Part shown: positions 44,664-53,539 of the stretch, piece after piece | Position numbering within the stretch: position 1 is the first letter of the stretch | Layout of the letters: every line of letters begins with the position of its first letter | Assembly (NCBI GenBank): GCA_963842955.1 | Contig: CAWJIJ010000011.1 | Coordinates: 930,001 to 994,000 of the forward strand | Source of the DNA: JARFQW01 sp963842955 | Lineage (GTDB): Bacteria > Pseudomonadota > Gammaproteobacteria > Steroidobacterales > XN24 | Direction of reading: 5' to 3' | DNA: 64,000 bases | Made by a program: the position numbers and the translations under genes | Notes under the pieces: generated by a model | What the model was told of the DNA's origin: nothing | Databases searched by the model: none | What the model saw: the letters and a program-made list of their open reading frames with translations, nothing else

Positions 44664-46436
44664 TTGGTCCCCGTTGATTGCGAAGATCGTACAAAATGGC
44701 TGCGGAACAATCTCCAGACGCTGCGGGTCGCTGCGCTCTGGCCGTACGGCCCCAACGTGGATTTCCCCGTAATACTGACACCGGGTGAAAGAATCCACTT
44801 TGTGGATGCATACGTGTTCGCACCGGAAAGCGCCGTCATCCGGACTATCTCCGCCATCGACAGTTCCCGGCATTTCTACCTGGCCGTATTCAACTCCACC
44901 ACCAAATCATGGGACGTTTACACGGGAATCGCTCAATGGAGCGCGCCCGATCCCGTGAAATCCGGCTATCAATGCACGGCATTCGCGTTGACGCCCGTGA
45001 CGGACGGCATCATCCGTTTTAAATATCAATCCAAAGCCGACAAAACCGGTCCGCTCCCTGATGATTATGAATTTTTTCGCAGCGTGCCCTTTCTCAAGGC
45101 GATTCATCGGGAAGCCGTCTGCCCCCTTTTGAACAGTATGACCTATCTTCATGTCAAAGCCGGGGACCAGATTGTCACCCAGGGGCATGAGGGTGACGCC
45201 TGCTATATCGTACAGTCCGGTCGATGCAAGGTCATCATTGAAAAACCTGACCGCTGCCATGTGGTATCGCGGATCGGCAAAAGGGAATTTATCGGTGAAA
45301 TGGCGCTCTTGACAGGCGAGATCCGCAGCGCCCATGTGATTGCCGAAAACGACGTGGAACTCTGGGCCATCAGTCAGAAAATGTTTCAAAACCTGATCGA
45401 AGTCTACCCGGAAGTCGGCACTTTTCTGACAGAAATCATGGTGGAACGGTTCGCCTCGCGAACGCTTACGGCGGACCGCACGATCGGCAAATACATGATC
45501 ACGGATATCATCGGCCGGGGGGGTTATGCCATCGTTTACAAAGGCTTCCACATGGATCTGAACCGGCCGGTGGCTATCAAGATGCTCAATCATGATATGG
45601 CCTTGAACAAAGAATTCCTGGAAAACTTCAGAAAAGAAGCCCGGACCATCGCCGGCCTGAACAACGAGAATATTATTAAAGTCTACGATATCGAAGAACG
45701 CTACCGTACGATTTTTATCATCATGGAACTGCTGGAAGGCCAAACCTTACGGCAGTTGCTCGACACGACGGGGCCATTATCCATAAGCGATGCTGTCGAC
45801 ATCATCCTCAAAGTTTGCAGCGGACTGAAATATGCCCACGCCCAGGGGCTCGTTCACCAGGACGTAAAGCCTGGAAACATTTTTATCCTGCCGGACGGGG
45901 GGGTCAAGATATTGGATTTTGGCCTTGCCTGCCCATGCGGGTCGGAAAATTTTCTCACGGGAACGCCCTTTTACATGTCGCCCGAACAAGTCGAATGCCT
46001 TCCTGTTGATCAGCGATCCGATATTTATTCCCTGGGCCATACGGCCTTCGAGATGGTCGCCGGCAGACGGCTTTTTGAGGAGGAAAACGCCTTCAAAGCT
46101 ATGAATCTCCATGTTGAACAGGCAATCCCTGATCCCGCCGACGTTCTGCAAGACATACCTGACGTATTTCGGGAATTCATTCTCAAAGCGTGTACCCAGA
46201 ATCCGGATGGACGCTACCGGAACATTGCTGAAGCAAGCGAGACACTCACGCAGTTTGCGCATAAACTGGGTATAGCGCTTGGAAACACTGGTGTACCCCT
46301 GAAGAAAATGAGCACCATGTTTCTTTTCTACCGGGAAGATCAGGAACTGGTGTTGAAAAAATTGATGGAGGAATTCAGCGATAAGGTCAAAGCGCAGGGT
46401 ATCATATTGAAGGCTGCTGATTTTGAGAACATATAA
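44664..46436 (+). CDS. Serine/threonine protein kinase with cyclic-nucleotide-binding domain
   Basis: This 590-residue protein starts at TTG 44664, with AGGAGG 7 nt upstream. Residues 1-~145 form an unassigned beta-rich domain. Residues ~150-270 are a cNMP-binding domain (VKAGDQIVTQGHEGDACYIV; phosphate-binding-cassette-like GEMALLTGEIRSAHV with the Arg that contacts cyclic phosphate). From ~275 a Hanks-type kinase follows: IIGRGGYAIVYKG, Lys306 in VAIKML, HQDVKPGN with Asp400, Asp418 in LDFGLA, and a PFYMSPEQ activation segment. The HRD Arg is Gln, so it is a non-RD kinase. The C-terminal ~60 residues are helical. The fusion resembles a one-chain protein kinase A. The CHASE2 cyclase 2.8 kb upstream is an obvious candidate source of its ligand. 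Confidence 0.93.
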   Translation: MVPVDCEDRTKWLRNNLQTLRVAALWPYGPNVDFPVILTPGERIHFVDAYVFAPESAVIRTISAIDSSRHFYLAVFNSTTKSWDVYTGIAQWSAPDPVKSGYQCTAFALTPVTDGIIRFKYQSKADKTGPLPDDYEFFRSVPFLKAIHREAVCPLLNSMTYLHVKAGDQIVTQGHEGDACYIVQSGRCKVIIEKPDRCHVVSRIGKREFIGEMALLTGEIRSAHVIAENDVELWAISQKMFQNLIEVYPEVGTFLTEIMVERFASRTLTADRTIGKYMITDIIGRGGYAIVYKGFHMDLNRPVAIKMLNHDMALNKEFLENFRKEARTIAGLNNENIIKVYDIEERYRTIFIIMELLEGQTLRQLLDTTGPLSISDAVDIILKVCSGLKYAHAQGLVHQDVKPGNIFILPDGGVKILDFGLACPCGSENFLTGTPFYMSPEQVECLPVDQRSDIYSLGHTAFEMVAGRRLFEEENAFKAMNLHVEQAIPDPADVLQDIPDVFREFILKACTQNPDGRYRNIAEASETLTQFAHKLGIALGNTGVPLKKMSTMFLFYREDQELVLKKLMEEFSDKVKAQGIILKAADFENI

Positions 46437-46695
46437 GCACTGTTTTTTACATGCCGATCAGGCAATGTCGGCGATCGAACCATCCGAAGCAGCACTTGAA
46501 TCGAAAAGGTAAGAGCGTGACCGAGCACTTTATTGGAGCCGCCGGCACTTTCGATAAATTTATTGCCGCGTAACGGCCCTGTCGGGCAAGAGGGGTGGCG
46601 GCGTTAAAGAAGTCTAACTGGGAGAGCCCCTAATCGATTCATTGTGAGCTTGACGAATGCCCTTAATGCGCTACCAATATTGGAAGGAAACAACC

Positions 46696-47385
46696 ATGCA
46701 TTTTCTTATCTTGAATCTGTCGCTCATGGCGTTGTTTTTGGTGTCGCCTTTAAACCAAGCAGCGGCGGAACCGATGACCACGGCCACCATCGAAGTCACC
46801 GGACGGGGAAGCGTCATGGAGCGTCCCGACCGAGCGGAGTTGACCTTTACGATCGAAACCAATGCCACCAACGCCAGCGATGCCATCCGGCAGAATGCTT
46901 CCCAGGCCGAGAAACTGATGACGGTACTCAAACAAAAAAAAGGTCCCATCGATCGTATCGCAACCATGCAGTTTCATCTCTACCCGGTCTACGACCCAAA
47001 AAGTCGAAGCACCCCTGCCAGCTTCCGAGTCAACAACACCCTTCGTCTGGAGACGACCGAGGTGGATAAGTTGGGGCCGCTTATGGACGCCGCTGCGGAA
47101 GCGGGCAGCGGGCGTATCGGCCGACTTCGTTTCAGCCACTCCCAAATGGATGTCCTGGCCCGTAAGGCCGCCGTTCAGGCCACTGAAGACGCACGCCGGA
47201 TCGCTGAAGAATTGGCCCGGGCCGCCGGCGTCACAATCACTCGCATACTAAAAATCCGCTACAGCTCACAGCCCTCTCCCGGGCCCATGCGCGCCGAAAT
47301 GGGCATGAGCCGCAAAGGGACGCCCATCGAAGTCGGCGACCTGAAAATTGAAAGGCAGGTGACGCTTATCTTTGCGATCGAATGA
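46696..47385 (+). CDS. SIMPL domain (DUF541) periplasmic protein
   Basis: This 229-residue protein has a signal peptide (LILNLSLMALFLVSPLNQAAA) and a SIMPL/DUF541 domain: IEVTGRGSVMERPDRAEL at the start, then QNASQAEKLMTVLKQ and the conserved ATEDARRIAEELARAAGV helix, ending DLKIERQVTLIFAIE. The family (YggE, BP26) forms periplasmic oligomers of uncertain function. The start at 46696 has GGAAGGA 7 nt upstream; the frame to 46657 lacks a site. It converges with the degenerate HExxH-type gene. Confidence 0.92.
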   Translation: MHFLILNLSLMALFLVSPLNQAAAEPMTTATIEVTGRGSVMERPDRAELTFTIETNATNASDAIRQNASQAEKLMTVLKQKKGPIDRIATMQFHLYPVYDPKSRSTPASFRVNNTLRLETTEVDKLGPLMDAAAEAGSGRIGRLRFSHSQMDVLARKAAVQATEDARRIAEELARAAGVTITRILKIRYSSQPSPGPMRAEMGMSRKGTPIEVGDLKIERQVTLIFAIE

Positions 47386-47889
47386 TCGCCGGCGCCTGAA
47401 CACTGCCGGCCGCTCCGTTATCAGTACCGTGAAATTCAGCGCTCAGAAGACGGGCTTCCCGTTCAAGCGCTGAGTCCTCGTATCCCCCGGTCAGGCCGCC
47501 CTGAATATAGCGTTTTAGAAAAGATCGCCGTCCCAGGCGCTCAAACTGCGGCACGTAGACCCGTTCATGTCGGATGATCCGGGGTTGTTTCCAAGGTCTT
47601 CCCATATTTAGATCCCATAGCCGATTGTCAGCGGCACCGGATCGGATAGTGCCATCCGGCAAATGCGTCCGACGCCCTTCAAAAGCCATGTGGCCGGCAA
47701 TGGCACCTGGGAAACGCTGAGAATCCGGACCCGCGCTTGATCGGTCAGGCCGATTTGGCAGGCGTAAGCAGATCCGTCTGACTTCAACGACCCCCCCTGG
47801 TGTCGAGTGATCGCTTCCTGCCACTGCAGTTCAGGGTCGGGCAGGCGGTGTCGGCAATTCGGCGACCAGGCGGGGCAACCGTCGGTCAA
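47366..47889 (-). pseudogene. Degenerate HExxH-type hypothetical protein
   Basis: Two overlapping leftward frames reconstruct one ~165-residue protein. The first (from 47889) contains QIGLTDQARVRILSVSQVPL and PLTIGYGI, then stops at 47608. The next frame continues with RIIRHERVYVPQFERLG and FLKRYIQGGLTGGYEDSALE. The pattern matches a family of small proteins with an (A)HELVHVxQxERLG motif followed by a GY...E segment. Here the zinc motif reads HERVY, so the active site is lost as well as the frame. Its end overlaps the tail of the SIMPL gene. Confidence 0.6.
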
Positions 47890-48184
47890 AATCGTTTGAG
47901 CAGTGCCTTCTCCTTCACCGGGATTAATCGGCTTGAGGGTTGTCAGTTGGAAGCGGCCTTGAAGACATCGGATTCACATCACACCGTCATCTCGCGTCTT
48001 AGTGGGTGACGCCTTTTCAAGTCGTCGGCAAACTCATTCTGTTCAAGCCATTGATTGAGGCAGACGCATCAATCAATCGGAACCTCACGGTCATAGCAGA
48101 CCACCCAAGATACCTGCCTTCCTGGCAGAATTGTGGATGACGCCAAGCGTTTTAACCCGGCTCACGAACCCGTTGGTTGGAAAT

Positions 48185-48221
48185 AATAATAAGAGGCGGT
48201 CGATGACCGCCTCTTATTATT
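48185..48221 (-). terminator. Long hairpin terminator of the C39-like PEP-CTERM pseudogene
   Basis: A perfect 17-bp stem with a 3-nt loop (48185-48201 with 48205-48221; core AAGAGGCGGTC) lies 23 nt after the leftward PEP-CTERM stop codon. It ends in an A/T-rich tract, so it can work as a terminator in the leftward direction. Confidence 0.75.
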
Positions 48222-48243
48222 CGATTGACTTTACCTGAGGTTA

Positions 48244-49094
48244 CTATCGCAGTATTTTTCTTCGCATCCCTGCAAGACCTAAAAGACCGATGCCTAACAG
48301 CATCATCGTCGTCGGCTCGGGAACCGAGGTCGAGCGTCATCCTCCATCGCATTTCCACAAAGTCAAACGTCCGGACAAAGCCCACACCCATGGTGTTGCC
48401 GGCAATGAACGCCGACTCGACGTCATACCAGTGCAAGGATGAATCCCATGTGTTGTAGCCCGCCCACTCATGGCTTCCAGATCGTAGCCCACGCCGACCA
48501 CCCAGTGATCGCGCCATCTTCCCGTCTGAATCGACCGTCAGCATCACGGGGTCGCCGACATCGATCTCAGGCTTGATGAAATTGAGAAAATCCAAGTCAT
48601 AGATGTCCCAGCCGGTGGTGTTCCAGAAGGTGGCATCAGTGACAAGGTCATCGCCTACAGTATAGGCATCCCAATCATCTGTTATGGTCCGTGGTCGGTT
48701 CGACGTGAACGACGACATCCAAATAGTGGCCCATGTCGGCGGCGTAGTCTTCCAGGCCGAAGTGCATGTCGGCAGTCGGCCCGAATCCGATTCATCGGTA
48801 TTCATGTAGTTGTGGTGCAGGTTCCAGGCCGTGTCCAGCGGGTCGGGCACGAGGTCGCCCGGTGTCGTCAGGCGATTGTCATAGGTGTCCAGGATCATGG
48901 CGCCTGAGGTCGGACCGCATCCGACGTAGCGTCCATTATCCATGTAGCCGATCCGAGTTGTAACCATAGCCGGGCACATCCGGGATGAAGACTTGGACCG
49001 CCTGGGAATGAACGGCAAAGCCCAGGGTTAATAAAAGCGTTAGCCCTATAAATGCCAAAGATTTTAAAAATTGGTGTTGCTCCTTACATTTCAT
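48244..49094 (-). pseudogene. C39-like cysteine protease with PEP-CTERM sorting signal, multiply frameshifted
   Basis: The reading begins at ATG 49094 behind a GGGGAG site with a signal peptide (SLAFIGLTLLLTLGFAVHSQ) and PDVPGYGYNSD, then hits a stop. In other frames follow RYVGCGPTSGAMILDTYDN (the catalytic Cys motif of C39-like peptidases), GLEDYAADMGHYLDVVVHVE, then DATFWNTTGWDIYDLDFL. DHWVVGVGYDLE (the catalytic His motif) is next, and last the PEP-CTERM signal VPEPTTMMLLGIGLLGLAGM with RRK. At least four frameshifts separate the pieces. It is the second PEP-CTERM protease remnant in 6 kb. Confidence 0.85.
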
Positions 49095-49939
49095 TTTCTC
49101 CCCCTTTCATTTAATTCGAAAATTATATCGCGCTATGTCTCGAATGCCATCACCCCCCTTCCGTCCGGGCCCATCACGGAAGATCCTGAAAGCCTTTACC
49201 AGGTACATCCTTTGAAGGGCGTCTTGATTGGTCGCGCTGATATCTTGCCCGGCCAAGCCTTCGAGGAGCAAGCATCCAGCCAAATTCGCGACCACAACAA
49301 CCGAAAACACGAATCACCGTAAAAAAGCCGCGGGGCCGTTCAATGAATCAACTATCAATCTGGAAGTATCAACGCCGTACTGAACCGATGACGATTGTCT
49401 TACTGTGAGGTGAGTACCGCAAAGCTGGGAGGTGGATGAGGCGATGTAATTGTTGCTAAGATATGAAATGTACCGCTCTGAATTCAGTACTCTAATTTCT
49501 TATAAGCAAAAAGCGTGCTATTTGTTGTAATTTTAAAACGTTCTAAATTTTCTATTAGATTTCAGCGAGATCGCACCGGTCGTTTTCTGGTGCCGGCTTG
49601 ATTCTGTATTTCATTGCACATACATTAGGAAATATTTTACTTAAAATTGAAGAAGTTTGGTTCTAGTTTCCGATAAAACAGGGTCAGATCAGCCCCATTC
49701 GTTCAAACTTTTTAAACAACTTTCGCCGGTCATGCTGAGGGTTTTTCACTACGCCATCTTTTTACGCCGATTTGTCCGTTCGCAGGGTCTCGGTGCGGAA
49801 TTTATAAGCAAGCCCAGATTGAATGTGGTTTGCACGATAAACATTCATGTTTTTTTATTGCGTGCTATGGCGCCCGGCATCCATAAACAGTCGCCAAAAT
49901 ACGCATCTGCCCGGTTACGGAAAAGAAATCCCGGCGGTG
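49095..49939. other. Intergenic region without recognisable genes
   Basis: About 850 nt with only short unconvincing frames (for example 49107-49310 leftward, which begins with a hydrophobic stretch but matches nothing, and 49657-49947 rightward). The 49430-49660 part is AT-rich. The far end grades into the decayed GAF-phosphatase gene. Confidence 0.4.
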
Positions 49940-50515
49940 AGCATTGATCAGCAAAAGGGACTCTCCGCAGACTGACGTCCGATCAACCTTAACGGGTCCG
50001 CTTAGTTGCTCGTGACCCCAATCCTCAAAGGGGACAACCTGTTTGGTATCCTTTCTCTGGTGCATTCAGAAACCCATCAGATCAGTGACAATACTGTAGA
50101 ATTGATGAAAGCCACGGCCGACCATATCGCCATCCTTCTGGAAAACGCAAAGCTATACCAGAACCTTAATGAAGCCTTCCACGACCTTGAAAAAGACAAC
50201 GACAAAATCGAGGCGTTATCTAAGGCTCTCAGCGCCGAGTTGGAAAAAGGCTGACACATGCAGCGGTCGTTTCTGCCCTAAAGAATGCTGGATATTCCCG
50301 GCCGGAAAATTCAAGCATGTTTCCATCCGGCCAAACAGGTTTCGGGAGATTTTTATGATGGGTTTCCTGTTGACGAGCGGTACATTGGCATTATTATTGC
50401 CGAAGTCTGTGACAAATGGGTCAGTGCGGCGCTCTTCATGGGAATCTTCTGGAGCTTTATCCAAGCTTACATGGAAAGCGCCCTCGAAGTGCTTCAGGCG
50501 CACCCCCCGGTCTAA
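49940..50515 (+). pseudogene. Remnant of a GAF-SpoIIE (PP2C-type) phosphatase
   Basis: A rightward frame encodes the end of a GAF domain and a coiled linker (TPILKGDNLFGILSLVHS, DHIAILLENAKLYQNL), closing at 50254. In another frame, from 50285, the start of a SpoIIE-type phosphatase follows (IPGRKIQACFHPAKQVSGDF and IIIAEVCDKWVSAALFMG) and ends at 50515 without the rest of the catalytic domain. In-frame stops also interrupt the upstream GAF part. These enzymes usually dephosphorylate anti-anti-sigma factors. The left boundary is approximate. Confidence 0.75.
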
Positions 50516-50658
50516 ATCGGGACGCACCCCGCTCCCTATAAACAAATCGATAGGGCCTGCCATTGGCATAATGTCAAAAAAATTGAGCGCCTGATTTTGC
50601 ATATTTTACAAGACCGATTGAACAATTGTTCGATCCAAAATGCACATTGGTCAATTCC

Positions 50659-51081
50659 ATGATAGGCATCGATATCGACACCCTCGTCCCCCAGCGTCGG
50701 CCCATGCGGCTGATCGATAAGATTATTGCCATTTCGGGGCAGACGGCCACGACTGTCGCCACGGTGGCCCCAACCTGGCCGACGTTCTCCCAGGGGGCGG
50801 CCCACGTCGTGGTATTGATCGAACTCGTGGCCCAGACCGCGGCCGCCATCGGCGGCTATAACGCCATGACGGATCCAACGGACGGCCGTGCCAAGAAAGG
50901 CATGCTGGTGGGCATCAAGCAGGCCGCCTTTGCAATCGACACGATTCCTCTCGATACCCGGATCACCACCTGGGCCGAAACGCGCGTGTTGCTGGAAAAT
51001 TTCAAAGAGATCACGGGTGTCGTCAAAATCGGAGACCGCATTATCGGTGAAATGACCCTGCAGGGCGTCCAGTCCGAGTGA
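50659..51081 (+). CDS. Hotdog-fold 3-hydroxyacyl-ACP dehydratase-like protein (ApeP/FabZ-like)
   Basis: This 140-residue single hotdog-domain protein carries LVPQRRPMRLIDKIIA, the P-(H/Q)-R-x-P-M motif of FabZ/FabA-like and especially ApeP-type dehydratases. The central-helix segment is VLIELVAQTAAAIGGYNA, with the catalytic Glu in the FabA/Z position. It would dehydrate 3-hydroxyacyl-ACP. ATG 50659 is favoured because the protein then begins near the domain edge, but TTG 50626 also opens the frame and neither has a strong ribosome site. ApeP relatives work in aryl-polyene synthesis with KS/CLF pairs; the KS/CLF operon here is 20 kb away, so a link is only possible. Confidence 0.75.
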   Translation: MIGIDIDTLVPQRRPMRLIDKIIAISGQTATTVATVAPTWPTFSQGAAHVVVLIELVAQTAAAIGGYNAMTDPTDGRAKKGMLVGIKQAAFAIDTIPLDTRITTWAETRVLLENFKEITGVVKIGDRIIGEMTLQGVQSE

Positions 51082-51260
51082 ACCGCAACACCTACCAGCC
51101 CCATGACCGTCACAGGCGTGCGAAAATAATGACACCCCGGCGTCAACTATTCTGACAATGCCCCCCGCTGGATGCAGCATCGAAAATAGCCATATCATTA
51201 TAAGTCCTTGTTTTAATATATTATTTTCAGTTTTAATAAAATATGGCATATAATTTGCTG

Positions 51261-51329
51261 ATGCTCCTCATAGAACATCTTTTCTCCCTCCTCTTAGGGG
51301 CAAGGCATAGGGCCTTGCCCCTTTTTTTT
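51261..51329 (+). ncRNA. Candidate small RNA with anti-Shine-Dalgarno tract
   Basis: A TATAAT box (51249-51254) with a weak TTCAGT -35 match 17 nt upstream predicts a start near 51261. About 70 nt later a strong intrinsic terminator ends the unit. The unpaired part contains a pyrimidine tract, CTTTTCTCCCTCCTCTT, which is complementary to purine-rich ribosome-binding sites. No open frame fills the gap. This layout (short transcript, C/U-rich single strand, terminator) is that of a translation-blocking sRNA. It is a prediction only. Confidence 0.5.
51296..51329 (+). terminator. Strong intrinsic terminator
   Basis: An 11-bp stem (AGGGGCAAGGC at 51296-51306 with its complement at 51312-51322), a 5-nt loop and a run of eight T. 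It lies 215 nt beyond the dehydratase-like gene and forms the 3' end of the candidate small RNA. Confidence 0.9.
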
Positions 51330-51555
51330 GGTTCAAAACCACGCAGGGCTTACATTGGACAGGATGCAGTTGAATCTATCGATTATTTTTGATGGTTGAT
51401 TTGTGGAAGAGGTGTGCGATGATGGCCTTGTAAGGTTACAGTGACCATTTATTCCGATGTCTGTAAAGAAGACGCTCGGCCATGATTTGAAAGGATCGCC
51501 GGCCCGAATCGGCCGGCGCGCCCCTTTCGATTGTCAGAAAGTACCTCCCAACAGT

Positions 51556-52041
51556 ATGACCACTCAAATTCTGTTTCTGATTATCGCCGGATTGATCGTC
51601 GCAGCAGGCCTTATCGGTCTTGTTTTACCGGCCTTCCCTGGTGCCATTCTGATTTTTTTGGGATTTCTGCTGGCAGCCTGGGCCGAAGGTTTTACCCATA
51701 TCGGCTTCGGCACGCTATCCGCATTGGGCGTCATGGCACTGCTGGTCTATGCGGTGGACTTCATCGCCGGAGCCTTGGGCGCCAAACGATTCGGCGCTTC
51801 CACGCGGGCCATCGTGGGCGCCTCGGTCGGTGCCGTGATTGGCCTTTTTTTCGGCATTCCGGGTGTGCTTCTGGGGCCGTTTATCGGGGCGGTATTGGGT
51901 GAGCTGTCCGTCCAGCGGAATCTGATCGCGGCCGGAAAAGCCGGTATCGGTACAACGATCGGCCTGGCACTGGGGGTCGCCGCCAAACTGGCGGTCGCCC
52001 TGTCCATGATCGGGCTTTACCTGGTAATGCGGTTTATGTAG
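51556..52041 (+). CDS. DUF456 family membrane protein
   Basis: This 161-residue integral membrane protein has four to five hydrophobic segments and the DUF456 pattern: LIVAAGLIGLVLPAFPGA, FLLAAWAEGF, VDFIAGALGAKRFGAS, GLFFGIPGVLLGPFIGAVLGE and a final helix. The Gly-zipper-like centre is characteristic. Function is unknown. The start at 51556 is chosen because the first hydrophobic segment follows directly; the longer frame from 51457 adds a polar stretch unlike the family. Confidence 0.88.
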   Translation: MTTQILFLIIAGLIVAAGLIGLVLPAFPGAILIFLGFLLAAWAEGFTHIGFGTLSALGVMALLVYAVDFIAGALGAKRFGASTRAIVGASVGAVIGLFFGIPGVLLGPFIGAVLGELSVQRNLIAAGKAGIGTTIGLALGVAAKLAVALSMIGLYLVMRFM

Positions 52042-52112
52042 GCACGCTTCCCGGCGCCTGCGTTGGCTAAGTTCCACAAGGACCACCGGGCATCACTTCC
52101 ATGCCATAAGAG

Positions 52113-52137
52113 AAGGCGCGGCATTTTACCGCGCCTT
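52113..52137 (+). terminator. Hairpin terminator after DUF456
   Basis: A perfect 9-bp GC-rich stem (AAGGCGCGG, 52113-52121, with 52129-52137) around a 7-nt loop, 72 nt after the DUF456 stop. The T-run is short, so strength is uncertain. Confidence 0.6.
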
Positions 52138-52227
52138 GCTATTTGGTGCCCATCCAGCCATCAGCAGATTGGTCATTTAGGGACGGGCACTATCTATCCT
52201 ACCGACAATCGCGACATCCTTTTTCGA

Positions 52228-52404
52228 TCACTCCGTCGTCACGCATTTTTTTGCGCGTCGACCACTCTGCCAGGCGGCATAGCGATAACAATGATGCTTC
52301 TGTTCTTCTGTTCTCGAAGGGCTGTCGCAATATTCCAGATGTGCCTTCAACTTATCATGCTCGATGGAACAACATGCTTTGGCGCGTCTCTTATCCGTCT
52401 CCAT
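52228..52404 (-). CDS. Small Cys-rich hypothetical protein (58 aa)
   Basis: This short frame starts at ATG 52404 with a strong AGGAGG site 6-7 nt upstream, which makes it likely to be real. The product is charged, with paired and spaced cysteines (RRAKACCSIEHDKLKAHLEY, then CDS, HHCYRYAAWQSGRRAKKC), giving five Cys and several His in 58 residues. This suggests metal binding or disulfides. There is no signal peptide. I do not recognise the family by name. Confidence 0.65.
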   Translation of the reverse strand: METDKRRAKACCSIEHDKLKAHLEYCDSPSRTEEQKHHCYRYAAWQSGRRAKKCVTTE

Positions 52405-52684
52405 AATAGTCCCTCCTCTATGGTCAGTATCACCTTGCGGCTCGGCAACCGAACGGTTGCTTCTCACCGGTTGATGGCCGGCCGGCATTGCACATGAAAC
52501 AACAACGCTTATAATGTGTTGACACGGGACTGGTGTTGTCAAGATCGGGATAGTTAAGTGGCGAATTCCTGCATTGTTGAAGCCGGGTGGCATTCCCGTA
52601 ATAAATCAAGCATCCTTTTTATGGCGACCGCCGAAAGGCAGCCCGCAAAACCGGACGATCCGACACCGATACCAAGAGGTGCTG

Positions 52685-53191
52685 ATGGCCATCACCAAAA
52701 TCATATCCTCGGGTACACTGGGCGCGGAATCCGCCGCCCTGGATGTCGCCATTCGGTTTAACATTGCCTATGGCGGCTATACCAATCAGGGCTCTCTGAT
52801 AGCGGGAGACCGCCCTCCCAGCCGCTACACCCTGGACGAAAAGCCCTTCGTCAACCCGGCGCTTCTATTGAAAGCCAATCGGGACCGGGCCGACGGTGTC
52901 TTGGTTTTTTCCAATGGCCCCTTACCCCACCGGCTAACGCAGATTCTGCCCGATGCAGACGCTCAAGAGCAGCCCTCTCTGCACATCGACTTCACCGTTG
53001 TCAAACCCCATCCGGCCGCTTTCCGAATCGGCACATGGGTGTCGATGAATGCCCTTACCAGCCTGTTTATAACCGGCCCCGATATTCAAGAGGACAGAGG
53101 CATTTACCAGCACGTGCACGATGCGTTGACGAGTTTCTTCATGCTGGGCCAAGAATCACCGATGCCGCATTCGGGGCATACCATTCATTAA
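52685..53191 (+). CDS. SLOG/YpsA-like protein (putative molybdenum-carrier family)
   Basis: This 168-residue protein has a Rossmann-like nucleotide-binding SLOG fold of the cpYpsA or putative molybdenum carrier type. The start IISSGTLGAESAALDVAIRF, then AYGGYTNQG with DRPPSRYTLDE and DGVLVFSNGPL follow the family order (GGQTGADRAALD...GG...YPL...DATLIF). The usual GGQTGAD is changed to SSGTLGAE, so ligand binding may differ. The start 52685 follows AGAGGTG; upstream codons to 52574 have no family match. Ligand and role are unknown. Confidence 0.78.
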   Translation: MAITKIISSGTLGAESAALDVAIRFNIAYGGYTNQGSLIAGDRPPSRYTLDEKPFVNPALLLKANRDRADGVLVFSNGPLPHRLTQILPDADAQEQPSLHIDFTVVKPHPAAFRIGTWVSMNALTSLFITGPDIQEDRGIYQHVHDALTSFFMLGQESPMPHSGHTIH

Positions 53192-53335
53192 AGGTGGCGG
53201 CAGAATCACGGCGCTGCGGGAACGCGCCGTCTTTGTATGCAACACTCACTGCACGTTAACCGCATTTCCCGGGGAAACGCCCAACCGGAACGACCTGTCA
53301 GGATTGGTCCTTCTCGTCGACCAAATGACATTATC

Positions 53336-53539
53336 ATGACAACGAAACACTTCATAGCCGTGGCCTGGATGATGGGCCTGTTTATTTCGCCGGAAGCCCT
53401 TTTCCTGCAAGGCAAAATGGCAGGACTGAGCGGGTATGGATTCGTCTTCCCGCTCGGGGCGGGCCATATCCTGCATTGGATGAATGGAACCGGCGCCGGA
53501 CAAGACGGCGTTTCCATAAAGGAGAGACACCATGAATAA
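53336..53539 (+). CDS. Small hypothetical protein overlapping the rhodanese start
   Basis: A 67-residue frame whose stop overlaps the start of the rhodanese gene by 8 nt. The first ~50 residues are rather hydrophobic (FIAVAWMMGLFISPEALFLQ), so a small membrane protein is possible. The ribosome site is weak. The overlap would be consistent with translational coupling to the selenoprotein, but the frame may be chance. Confidence 0.35.
   Translation: MTTKHFIAVAWMMGLFISPEALFLQGKMAGLSGYGFVFPLGAGHILHWMNGTGAGQDGVSIKERHHE

Noticed and set aside
49107..49310. Leftward 67-codon frame beginning with a hydrophobic stretch
   Set aside because: It begins like a lipoprotein signal (VVVVANLAGC) but has no ribosome site, no family and lies in a decayed region; kept out as too weak.
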